64,000 nucleotides of DNA from Flammeovirgaceae bacterium SG7u.111 (lineage in GTDB: Bacteria; Bacteroidota; Bacteroidia; Cytophagales; Flammeovirgaceae): positions 4,231,635 through 4,295,634 of the forward strand of contig CP139021.1 in NCBI GenBank assembly GCA_034044135.1, written 5' to 3'. The notes under the pieces were generated by a model. That model saw only the letters and a list, made by a program, of their open reading frames with translations, was not told where the DNA came from and ran no database searches. The translations under genes were made by a program, and so were the position numbers. Below are positions 7,966 to 16,600 of the stretch, one piece after another; the first letter of the stretch is position 1, and every line of letters starts with the position of its first letter.

Positions 7966-9594
7966 ATGGCAATCCCCAGAGATCTGATAGAAAGGCTAGA
8001 AGAAGAATACACGACTCTCCCCGACCCTACTGACGAGATTTTGCAGCACTTGCAGGAGCTTGGCTATATAAATAGGGCGCTGGGCGATGCTTTGCTCAAC
8101 TCTCAGATCGATGAAGGAAAACAAGCGTTTAAGGAGGACTTTTTATCGTCAGGCTTGCTTAGTCGCAAAGAGATTTCCGACAGCTTGAGGCTAGACGAAG
8201 AAACGTTCCTCCTCCAAACTTCCCGACAGGCAACGGACATTGACGAAGGTTTTACCTTCAAGCAAATGCCTGAACTGGGTACGACCAATCTCATCACCCG
8301 AATTATCCATTACAGACTGGAGCTTTTTGGACTTTGGGATGGAAATGCGTTTCCCATTTCGTCACCATTTTCCATCAATGCGCTGCTGATGCTAAGAAGG
8401 CTGGAAGAATACACCGACCTTTCGGAGCTTGATTGCATTAACCAACTAGCAGACATTGAAGGGTTTACATATCGGCTATTGGAAGAAAGACCTCCAGAGG
8501 ATTTCATTTTGACTTTTAGAGGAAAAAAACTGGAAGGTGATGAGTTTAAAAAACTGGAAAGAAGGCGGGCATTTGGCAGGCAACTGGTAGACGAGTTTGG
8601 GGAGAAGAACGAATACATTAAAAAGCTCAAAAAAACGGTTCTGAAAGACAACGAGGATAAAATTGATTATCACTTCCTTAGGAAAGAATCGAGAAATGAG
8701 TTCAAAAAATTCGTACTTAGGCTCATCCAAGTTCACCAATGGCAGGAAGGCTTTTACGACGGCTTGCTAGACTCCAACATGGGCGATGCCACGGTAAGCA
8801 GCGTGCTAGAAGCAATTAATTTACACAATGAAAGTACGGATGCCGACATCAAACCACACCGAGCGCTTACCTATCTGGACGATGGTTTTTATATGTTCAA
8901 CGGGCTGTTTTTCTTGAAGCAATACATGGTGGAAAACGAGGGGCACAACCCCGAAAAGCTATGGGAAGAATTGGGCAACCAAGTGGCCGAAGCCTCGGAA
9001 GAAGACCGCGAACAATACAACGAAAACCTCTCTAAGATAAAGAAAGAGCTGGTTTCGGGGAGTGACAAGCCAACAGTTAAAAAAGGATTTTTTAAAAGGG
9101 TCTATTGCGGAGTAAAAAAAGTACTCCAAAAGGCTATGGCAATGATTAAAAAGCTATTCAAATTCGTCCTTACCAAGCTCAAACAATTGACCAGTTTCCT
9201 CACCCGTATTTTCAAAATTTTCTATGAAAACCTGCGGTTTGGGATCAAAGCCTTTCTGGATGGGCTAAAGTTTATTATTGGAAGGAAAATGGTGGTTACC
9301 GCTACAGAAAAAGACTTTATTATTTCCACTTTTTCGTTGGACGGCGACTGCATGAATTTGGCTAATCAGTCGGCGGCAAAATTGGTGAAAGACCACAGGT
9401 TCAAAACAGGGTACTTTTTTGCTACCATGTTTTTTTCCTTAAAAGTGGTGCAAGGCGTGCTCCAACTCGTACTTAGGGCGGTAAACATGCTTTCGTGGCC
9501 GCTCTTGCTCATTAAAATAGTGCAAGTGGTCAAAATGATTGTGGAAGAATCTAAAGAGCTACGGCTCAGCTATGAAGCACAACCTGTTCCATAA
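7966..9594 (+). CDS. Unrecognised 542-residue protein with a cationic amphipathic stretch and the DGD-H module, member B
   Basis: Not recognised. The first 360 residues are soluble, charged and mostly helical, starting MAIPRDLIERLEEEY. Residues about 374-440 form an unusual Lys/Phe-rich, amphipathic run (for example KKLFKFVLTKLKQLTSFLTR) that looks able to lie on or enter a membrane. The C-terminal part carries the cluster's shared module: FIISTFSLDGD with LDGD at 458-461 and a downstream His477 (LVKDH). It then ends in two hydrophobic segments (FFATMFFSLKVVQGVLQLVL and SWPLLLIKIVQVVKMIV). There is no signal peptide, so it is probably an inner-face membrane-associated protein. It is the largest protein of the cluster and is tightly coupled to the gene 2 bp upstream. 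Confidence 0.75.
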   Translation: MAIPRDLIERLEEEYTTLPDPTDEILQHLQELGYINRALGDALLNSQIDEGKQAFKEDFLSSGLLSRKEISDSLRLDEETFLLQTSRQATDIDEGFTFKQMPELGTTNLITRIIHYRLELFGLWDGNAFPISSPFSINALLMLRRLEEYTDLSELDCINQLADIEGFTYRLLEERPPEDFILTFRGKKLEGDEFKKLERRRAFGRQLVDEFGEKNEYIKKLKKTVLKDNEDKIDYHFLRKESRNEFKKFVLRLIQVHQWQEGFYDGLLDSNMGDATVSSVLEAINLHNESTDADIKPHRALTYLDDGFYMFNGLFFLKQYMVENEGHNPEKLWEELGNQVAEASEEDREQYNENLSKIKKELVSGSDKPTVKKGFFKRVYCGVKKVLQKAMAMIKKLFKFVLTKLKQLTSFLTRIFKIFYENLRFGIKAFLDGLKFIIGRKMVVTATEKDFIISTFSLDGDCMNLANQSAAKLVKDHRFKTGYFFATMFFSLKVVQGVLQLVLRAVNMLSWPLLLIKIVQVVKMIVEESKELRLSYEAQPVP

Positions 9595-9664
9595 GATTTC
9601 ACCTGCATGGAAAATTTGAAATTGAATCAATTTATTTGTAAAAACACATCAAAATACTAATACA

Positions 9665-10033
9665 ATGGCAGCTAATACAAAAAAAGAGTCGACCTTATTA
9701 GACAAATTGGTAAACAGTGCAAATGACCTTACCACACTCAACATCGAAACGGTGATGTGCAAATTGGAAGTTGATAACCAAGGGAAAATTATTTACCCAA
9801 AATCTCAAGAGGTTCAAGGCATAGTAAGCAGGATCGACCTGATAGACGGTGATGTGAAGACCCATGTAACTGAACCATTTTACAAGAAATACCCCGAATT
9901 GGTACAGTTCCACCAATCCCGTGAGGCAAAAGGCAGCGAGATTATCGAGAGCAACATCGAAACTATTGGGACAATTGTAGATACGTTGAAAGGTATTCTC
10001 CCAGCATTGAAAGATCTCTTTCCAGAAGAGTAA
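9665..10033 (+). CDS. Unrecognised 122-residue protein, DGD-H module family member C
   Basis: Not recognised as a named family. It has the N-terminal motif DLTTLNIETV (21-30), equivalent to DAASLEVSTF in member A and DLTFMEINTI in member D. It also has the C-terminal module: SRIDLIDGDV (55-64), PELVQFH with His83, a serine-containing helix (SEIIESNIETIG), and a hydrophobic amphipathic tail (IVDTLKGILPALKDLF). There is no signal peptide. It lies 70 bp after member B and 76 bp before member D, in the same direction, and is probably in the same transcription unit. The match with member A from IDxD to the His is ungapped over 24 residues, good evidence of common ancestry. Function is unknown. Confidence 0.75.
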   Translation: MAANTKKESTLLDKLVNSANDLTTLNIETVMCKLEVDNQGKIIYPKSQEVQGIVSRIDLIDGDVKTHVTEPFYKKYPELVQFHQSREAKGSEIIESNIETIGTIVDTLKGILPALKDLFPEE

Positions 10034-10055
10034 TTTTTCTAACTTAGCAACCTTC

Positions 10056-10075
10056 AAGCTGGCACATGCCAGCTT
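10056..10075. other. Tight palindromic hairpin between members C and D
   Basis: Two 9-nt perfect arms (AAGCTGGCA and TGCCAGCTT) are separated by only CA, 22 bp after the stop of member C and 35 bp before member D. No T-run follows, so it is not a standard terminator. It could be an mRNA-stability or attenuation hairpin, or a protein-binding palindrome. Confidence 0.5.
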
Positions 10076-10109
10076 AGGTATTTCCTTGAATATTTTTTTA
10101 TAAAGTAAC

Positions 10110-10826
10110 ATGGGCCTTTTCTCCAAAAAAGACAACAGTGCAGAAAGCAAAAAGTCAGTGATTCTGGATATACTCGATGACTTGACTTTTATGGAAATCA
10201 ATACCATAATCAAACCTGCAATGGGGGCAAGTACGACCCCTGCGTTCGACGAATTAGTAGCACAATTGAAAAAAAGCTATGCCTACCGACTCGGCACTTT
10301 GATACACAAAAACAATATTGGGTACGATTATGACAAGGGCAAATGCCAGTCCTATGAATTTTTGCATACTGAGCTAAAGCAAACGGAAGCATATATGCAA
10401 AAACATAAGCAACGAATGGACGCCGAAGACTTTGTTATTTTTAGTAGAATTATGGGTTTTTGCGATTATTTGGAAAGGGCAGATATCGTAGTAGAAGCTA
10501 AAGATTCATCAGCTGGATTAAAACCGATGGATATTTACCACATGGATCTCGATATGTTTGACAAATACGACTTTAAACCCATAAACCCTCGGGACAAGGC
10601 TAGAATAAGGAGAATGTACGATCTAGGCTCAGAAAAGATCATTCTCCAGACTCGGTTTGGCATTGATGGAGACGTGGTGACACGAATAAGTGAGCACTAT
10701 GCATCTGCTCCGAAAGAAGCACTTACCAAAATCCATGACAAACATGTCCAGCTCTCTCTGGACTATTGGCAAAGCTTGATAAAAACAGCAACTGAGCTAG
10801 TTGGGGGGATTTTCGGCAATAAGTAG
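10110..10826 (+). CDS. Unrecognised 238-residue protein, DGD-H module family member D
   Basis: Not recognised. It begins MGLFSKKDNSAESKKS, then has the cluster's N-terminal motif DLTFMEINTI (25-34), a helical middle (EFLHTELKQTEAYMQKHKQR) and a soluble region to about 170. The C-terminal module reads ILQTRFGIDGDVVTRIS (DGD at 186-188), then KEALTKIH with His209, a serine-containing helix (QLSLDYWQSLI) and a short amphipathic glycine-rich tail (ATELVGGIFGNK). There is no signal peptide or clear membrane span. Its last codons contain a run of six G (10803-10808), across which the following frame (member E) overlaps by 26 nt, so the 3' end could be altered by a one-base slip. Confidence 0.72.
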   Translation: MGLFSKKDNSAESKKSVILDILDDLTFMEINTIIKPAMGASTTPAFDELVAQLKKSYAYRLGTLIHKNNIGYDYDKGKCQSYEFLHTELKQTEAYMQKHKQRMDAEDFVIFSRIMGFCDYLERADIVVEAKDSSAGLKPMDIYHMDLDMFDKYDFKPINPRDKARIRRMYDLGSEKIILQTRFGIDGDVVTRISEHYASAPKEALTKIHDKHVQLSLDYWQSLIKTATELVGGIFGNK

Positions 10827-11280
10827 TTTGAAGGGAACTCGCGGTCATATCAAGTTTTTAAAGTCACTCCTATTGCTAGGGGAAGTCAGCTTTTTGTCCA
10901 AAAACAGCAAGGGTGAATTTGTGATTGAAACGAAACTCTATTTGGACGGGGATATTGTTTGTAAGGTATTTTCGGAAAATGAAGAAGAAGAAGAAGTGAT
11001 TGATAAGCATATAAAAATGATCAAAAAACAGGTCAGTATACTTAGGCACCTGAGCAAATACATCACTGCTTTCATTACCACCATTTCCACCACTGCTGGA
11101 TATTTAGTCCAGCTAGAATCTAACATTCCGAATAACTTAGGGCTAATAATCCCAACTGTTGGGTTCGTATTTCCACTCTTCTTCAAAAAGCAATTTTTTG
11201 GAGGAGCAATGAGTATATTTACTTTTATAACTAAAACCTTTACAAAAGATTCCTTGAAAAGCTTTACCAACGTAAGCTAG
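10801..11280 (+). CDS. Unrecognised membrane-associated protein, DGD-H module member E, no ATG start
   Basis: Not recognised. The open frame overlaps the end of member D by 26 nt in the +1 frame. No ATG is available near its start: TTG at 10801 or TTG at 10828 are the only usual options, or it is reached by a +1 shift at the six-G run in member D. It carries the shared module (GEFVIETKLYLDGDIV with DGD at 49-51, then VIDKH with His70). It continues into hydrophobic segments (KYITAFITTISTTAGYLV and LGLIIPTVGFVFPLFF), so it is likely membrane-embedded. Its stop overlaps the stop of the convergent LuxR gene by 3-4 nt. It may be a separate gene, the second half of a D-E fusion, or a frameshifted remnant. 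Confidence 0.55.
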   Translation: MGGFSAISSLKGTRGHIKFLKSLLLLGEVSFLSKNSKGEFVIETKLYLDGDIVCKVFSENEEEEEVIDKHIKMIKKQVSILRHLSKYITAFITTISTTAGYLVQLESNIPNNLGLIIPTVGFVFPLFFKKQFFGGAMSIFTFITKTFTKDSLKSFTNVS

Positions 11281-12053
11281 ATCAAACCTTCTCTAATTGC
11301 CTGAACAACCAATTCTGTACTATTTTTACTCTCTGTTTTTTCCAACATATTTTTACGGTGGGTCTGCACCGTATGGACACTAATTCCTAGTTTATGAGCT
11401 ATCAATCCATTTGGATGCCCCATGGCTATCAGTCTCAAAATATCCCTTTCCCGCTTCGTGATAACCGATTCTAAAAGCCTGATCTTACCTGTGTTATATA
11501 CTTTATAAAAAACAGTCTCATAATCATCGTGCTCATTCAAAAACCGCACTGTTGCGCGCATGGGCAACTCTTCTCCTTCACCAAAAACGGTAAAATGCCC
11601 CAGCCCAACAATAGGCCTCCCGTTGGTATCTGCTAAAATATTCACCTGGTTTTCAAGTATATTCACATAATTCCCCTCTGCATTTTTAAAGCGATAGTTG
11701 TACTGGAAATCTAGCCTATCGAGTAATTGGGGTGGGTAATTTTCTAAGTAGAACTCTACCAGCTCTCGAAGGAGCTGCAGCCATGTTTGAATTTCATCAG
11801 GATGTATAAACGAAAGAAAGTGAGGGATTCCTTTTTCTAAAAACTCTTCCTTATCTTGCCCAGTGGCAAAGCCAAAGTTTTTGCTGATAAATTCGTATTT
11901 ACTAATACTCGTATTTGTGATCATTAGGAAAGTAGAACTTGGAGGAAGCACCTTATCCAACTCTTTCAGGTGCTTGATATGCCCCTTAATTTCTTCTTTT
12001 CTAAAATCATATGTAGTCCTGAAAATCTCGTTGTAATGGTCAAACTTCCCCAT
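11277..12053 (-). CDS. LuxR-family transcriptional regulator with PAS-like sensor domain
   Basis: The protein has 258 residues. The C-terminal 60 residues are a LuxR/FixJ helix-turn-helix: ITKRERDILRLIAMGHPNGL, then GISVHTVQTHRKNMLEKT and a short final helix. The N-terminal 190 residues fit a PAS-type fold (YEFISKNFGFATG, HPDEIQTWLQLL, YNYRFKNAEGNYVNIL) of the kind seen in Bacteroidota one-component regulators with a PAS sensor. No receiver domain or phosphoacceptor Asp is present, so it probably senses a ligand or redox state directly. It is convergent with the unknown cluster and divergent from the esterase gene. The 34-nt palindrome upstream of its start is a plausible binding site. Confidence 0.85.
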   Translation of the reverse strand: MGKFDHYNEIFRTTYDFRKEEIKGHIKHLKELDKVLPPSSTFLMITNTSISKYEFISKNFGFATGQDKEEFLEKGIPHFLSFIHPDEIQTWLQLLRELVEFYLENYPPQLLDRLDFQYNYRFKNAEGNYVNILENQVNILADTNGRPIVGLGHFTVFGEGEELPMRATVRFLNEHDDYETVFYKVYNTGKIRLLESVITKRERDILRLIAMGHPNGLIAHKLGISVHTVQTHRKNMLEKTESKNSTELVVQAIREGLI

Positions 12054-12077
12054 AGCTAATTGTTAATAAAATGTTGG

Positions 12078-12111
12078 TTCAAAAGAATAAACATTCGTTT
12101 ATTCTTTTGAA
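12078..12111. promoter_or_regulatory. 34-nt perfect palindrome in the divergent luxR/esterase intergenic region
   Basis: Perfect 15-nt arms (TTCAAAAGAATAAAC at 12078-12092 and its reverse complement at 12097-12111) flank ATTC. It lies 24 bp upstream of the LuxR-type start and 63 bp upstream of the esterase start. Between two divergent starts a terminator makes no sense, so an operator is the best reading. The adjacent LuxR-type protein is the obvious candidate to bind it; this is inference. Confidence 0.6.
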
Positions 12112-12173
12112 AAACAGAAAGTAAACATCGGTCAAACCTTTCTTATTTGCGAAAGTATTATTTTTAATAAAAA

Positions 12174-13328
12174 ATGTATCTACAAAGTGCAAAACAAATG
12201 AAGTACTTTATTTTATTCATTTTTCTTCTAGTTCCAGAAATCAGGACTTCATCGAGCCTAAACTTTACGCTCATTAGGCCAGACGACCTCATGATCAGGT
12301 ACATGGGCCGCTTTGATTTCAGGAACCCACTTCAGCCTTCTTTCGGCTGGCCTGGTTCCAGCATCGAATTTATGTTTGAAGGCACTTCCTGTACCTTATT
12401 ACTCGAAAACTTTTCGGAAAACAAGGACGGTTATGGAATGCCCCACCTGAGCTATTACAATGTTTGGCTCGACGGAAGGTTGCTCGCTCCACTGGAAGTG
12501 ATGAATGGCAAAATTATTTACCCCATAGTGAGCGGATTAGGCGATAAAGCTCACCACTTGAGGCTTTTCAAAAGAACCGAGGCTCACACTGGAGTAACTG
12601 CATTTAGGGGAGTAAGACTCGATAGAGGAAAGCGGCTCCTGCCCCTCCCCCGTCGCAAGCAACGGAAAATTGAATTTATAGGAGATTCTATCACCTGTGG
12701 CTATGGTAATGAAGGAGACAATAAGCGTTGTAAATTTTCGGGAAAAACAGAAAATAACGAAAGAGCTTATGGAGCTATTACAGCCAAAAACTTGCATGCA
12801 GAATACGTTGCCGTGGCGTTTTCGGGAATAGGGATGTACCAAAACTACGATAGGAATAAAGAACGGACGATGCCCACTATGTACGACCGAATCTACCCTC
12901 AAAACGACTCGGTTTTTTGGGATTTTTCCTACTGGAAGCCACAACTAGTGGTTATCAACTTGGGCACAAACGATTTTGCCCATGAGAACCCACCCCGCTG
13001 GCGGTACGTTGATACCTACAAAAAATTTGTGCGCAAAGTAAAAAGCAACTACCCTCATTCAAAGGTGCTTTTGCTGCTTAGCCCCATGGTGTCGGATGCT
13101 TATCCTAAACCCAGAAGGGTGCGGAGTACGCTAGCCTCTTGCCTTCAGCAAGTGATAAAAGAACTCAACCAAGAAGGAATTTGGAACTTGCATTATTTCG
13201 AGTTGAGCGAGCTCGATGCACAAAATGAAAAAGACTTCGGTTGCGATTTCCATCCCAGTGCCAGCAAGCACCTTCAGCATTCCGACGAACTAACTCTATT
13301 TACGAAAAAATTGATGAACTGGGAATGA
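12174..13328 (+). CDS. Secreted CE2-like SGNH/GDSL carbohydrate esterase
   Basis: A signal peptide (MKYFILFIFLLVP region) precedes an N-terminal jelly-roll (GRFDFRNPLQPSFGWPGSSI, FEGTSCTLLL) and a C-terminal SGNH hydrolase, the order of carbohydrate esterase family 2. The nucleophile motif is FIGDSITCGYG with Ser172. Block III is INLGTNDFAH, and the His/Asp end is CDFHPSASKHL. CE2 enzymes remove acetyl groups from xylan or glucomannan side chains outside the cytoplasm or in the periplasm. The ATG at 12174 is taken; the in-frame ATG at 12198 (MKYFILF) gives a more classical signal peptide and is a real alternative. It stands alone but faces the LuxR-type regulator across the palindrome, which suggests regulation by it. 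Confidence 0.85.
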   Translation: MYLQSAKQMKYFILFIFLLVPEIRTSSSLNFTLIRPDDLMIRYMGRFDFRNPLQPSFGWPGSSIEFMFEGTSCTLLLENFSENKDGYGMPHLSYYNVWLDGRLLAPLEVMNGKIIYPIVSGLGDKAHHLRLFKRTEAHTGVTAFRGVRLDRGKRLLPLPRRKQRKIEFIGDSITCGYGNEGDNKRCKFSGKTENNERAYGAITAKNLHAEYVAVAFSGIGMYQNYDRNKERTMPTMYDRIYPQNDSVFWDFSYWKPQLVVINLGTNDFAHENPPRWRYVDTYKKFVRKVKSNYPHSKVLLLLSPMVSDAYPKPRRVRSTLASCLQQVIKELNQEGIWNLHYFELSELDAQNEKDFGCDFHPSASKHLQHSDELTLFTKKLMNWE

Positions 13329-13362
13329 GTTAGAAGCTACTACTATGGCTTATAAAAAAGAT

Positions 13363-13397
13363 GATCGCCCATTTGCCAACAAGGCAAACAAACGATC
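13363..13397 (+). terminator. Weak imperfect hairpin after the esterase gene
   Basis: GATCG (13363-13367) pairs with CGATC (13393-13397) outside TTTGCC/GGCAAA (13372-13377 with 13383-13388). It lies 35 bp after the stop of the esterase gene. There is no uninterrupted T-run, only TCTTCTATTTTG, so termination is possible but not certain. The rest of 13398-13623 shows nothing recognised apart from the likely promoter area of the next gene. Confidence 0.35.
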
Positions 13398-13623
13398 AGT
13401 CTTCTATTTTGCTTCATACCTGAAACTCAAACGACAGGTAAGTGCGATAACTTATATGCAATCCTGTAAATTTCTTATGAAGTTAATGAGTCTTCTCCTT
13501 AACAGAACTACTTCAGCCTGATAGCAATTTTCCTTCTCGTCCAACCAAAAAAACAACGAGTGGGTCAATGCGAGTATAGGACATTATTATATTAAATTAC
13601 ACTCTCTAACCAACTAGCTGAAA

Positions 13624-16600
13624 ATGAAGAAACTTTTTGTACTACTCACTCTATTTTTATTTTTTACCACATCAAATAGCCATGCCCAAGACTTGCTGGA
13701 AAGCAGGAAAAGCAGCTCCGTAAAGCATATATTTCGGATCACGCCCGAGCAGGCGGAAACCATTTACCGCAAAGGGGCTCACGAGGTTGATGATGCGTAT
13801 TTCCAAAACCTGATAGCCACTTACCACCTCGACAGCGGCTACTACGAAGAACTGCCAATTGGGCATTACCTCTACGTACACGTAGCGGGCAACCGGGTGG
13901 ACTTTGAACTCGAAACGGTTAATACGTTGCAAGTAAACGTGCTGGACAACCATCGGGATTTGATTATTTCGGTACACGAAAAAAATGGAAAAGTTGCGGA
14001 GGGCGCAAAAGTCAAACTGAAAAAGAAAAGCCTTCATTTTGACAAAAAGCTTCAGGCTTTTCGGCTAGGCAAGGCAAACAAGCACGGCTTGCTAAAGGTC
14101 AGCTACCAAGGCGAGGAAGGCTATTATAACGTGGAGCAATATGGAAAAAGCAGCCGTTACAAACGTATTTCCAGCAAAATCCTTTATTCTGTGCCGCTTC
14201 GGTATGTTTGGATTCCTCTCCGATTTATCATTTTCATTCCTATAGATGGAGTTCGGTCAATTGTACATCATAGCCCTACAGGTTCTATTTATTGGTTTGT
14301 AAAACAGTACAGGAAGATTTTTGAAAGGGATTATTATGACTACAACCGTTACAATTCGGATAAACACCGAGGCTACATGGTGTTCAACCAACCCAAATAC
14401 CGCCAAGGCGATACGGTGAAAATCAAGGCTTTTATAGTGAACAAAAAGGGAAAGCCCGTAGATAAGAAACTGGATTTGGTTCTTTCTGGAGGTGGAAAAA
14501 ATATAGACTTAGACTTCCTCGAACCATATACCGCAGGCGGGTACAGCTATGAATTTGTGCTGCACGACAGCCTTGGGCTTAGGCTGGACAGCTATTGCAG
14601 TATTCGTTTGGAAAACGAGGATGGGGATAGCTACATAAGCGGAGCGTTTCGGTACGAAGATTACGAGCTCAAAAGTGCCACCTACACGCTTCGCACGGTG
14701 GAAAAAGAGCATTTCCGTGGCAGACCGTTTTCCCTCATTATGCAGGGCAAGGACGAAAACGACCTGAACATCATGGACGGTAGGTTTGTGCTTTCCCTCA
14801 CCACCAACCACGTGAGCAGGTTTTACCCCGACTCGGTATTTGTGCCCGACACGCTCTGGACGCACCGCCAAGCGCTCGACCCTGTGGGGGAAACCAAGCT
14901 CACCATCCCCGACTCTATTTTTCCACAAACCAACCTGATCTACAAAATAAATGTGGATTTTTTGACCTCGGACAACGAGAAAATACACAAAAGCAAGAAT
15001 GTAAGCTACTGGTTCGAGAACAAAGAAATCAAGTTTGAAGAAGAAGGAGATCGTTTGAGTATTTCTTACCATAAAAATGGGGAAACAAAGACTGGAAAAG
15101 CTATTTTAGAAGCATATGACTCAGAAGAAAACCTTTTGGAAGAAAGAACTTTGGAGCTACCCATCAAGGTACAGATCAATCCATTTGTAGCAGAATATTG
15201 GGTGGAAACTGATAGCACTTCAAATTGGCACGAATTGGGAAATGGAAATATTTCCATCTCTGGTTACCGAACGGCAGATTCGGTGTTCTTCGCTGCCCAA
15301 AACCCTTCGAACATCCCCTTCACGTGGCAACTCTACAGCAAAAACAGTGAAGTTGCCCGAGGCAACGGAAAGGAGCTGAACCTTCGCAAAAGCGTAGGAA
15401 ACAAAAAGACATACTCGATCAGGTGGCAATACATATATGGTGGAAAAGCCAAAAATGGGTCGGCTACGGCTCAGCTTTTTGACAACCAACTGAACCTTAA
15501 GGTTGACCAACCTTCTGTCATTTATCCAGGGCAAAAAGCGAGCATTGAAGTAGCCGTGACCGACTCGAAGGGCAAGCCTGTAAAGGATGTAGATGTGACT
15601 GCTTACGCAAACACCAAAAAGTTTGGGAGCGAAAACCATGACATTCCTTACTTGGGAAAATACCGTGCGCCAAGGGGGGATCTGAACAAATTCAGCTTGA
15701 AAGACACCAAAGGGCACGACGGAAATATCCGACTGCAATACGAGGAATGGAACAAGCTTTCCAAACTTGACAGCGTGGAATATTACCATTTCCTTTACCC
15801 CAAAAATAAGCTTTACAAAACCAGCTTTCCTGTGGAAGACAGCGTTACGCAGTTTGCTCCCTTTGTGGTTGATAATGGGAAAATCGAACCCGTTCATGTG
15901 GTTTACCTTGATAACAAACCTGTTTATTTCAGCTTTTCTCAACAAGCCCAACCTTATTCTTTCCGAGTGGATAGCGGATATCATTACCTAAGGCTGAGGA
16001 CTTCTACTAGGTCAATTATTTTGGATAGCCTTTACTTTGCTCATGGCAAAAAAACAATCTTGAGTGTGGAAGATTCAGCTGTAGCCAAGCACATTTCTTC
16101 TTACACAAAGCTTAACACGTTTAGCGATAATGAAAAAAGGTCTTTGAGCAGGTACATTTTCCCTTATGCCAAAAACCATCCCGAGCAGCTCACTTATCTG
16201 TTGCAGGACTCGATTGTCACGAAGCTAAATCATCCAAAATCCTATCGCTACGGAAGAAGAGTAGAAGATCACACCAGTTTTGTTGGCCCAGTTTCATCTG
16301 CGCCTCTCCAATTTGTAGTGATAGATAGCTTTAACACAAAATTTAATCACGAAAGCAATTTTGAGTATGACTTTCAAAAAGGTTTGCTCAAAATGCGAGA
16401 AAAAGATACAAAAAGTCTGCTCCCTAAACGTTTGAGCAACTCTCTATCAACCCCTTCCTTTACTGGCCGAGCCTATACTGTTAAACAAATGGAAGATTCT
16501 TGGGAGGCATACCTCAAACGAAACATCGCTACCAATAGGATTTGGTACGACAATGCAACTTCGACTGAAAAAGGAAATGGCTGGCTGAAAATCGAACTTG

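Noticed and set aside
10801-11280. Member E as a plain pseudogene
   Set aside because: It keeps an open frame of 159 codons with the conserved module and hydrophobic segments, which decayed sequence would not; a start or frameshift question remains, so it was kept as a CDS with lower confidence.
14509-15984. Long minus-strand open frames inside the alpha-2-macroglobulin gene
   Set aside because: They are antisense shadows of a strongly supported coding frame and have no recognisable domains.
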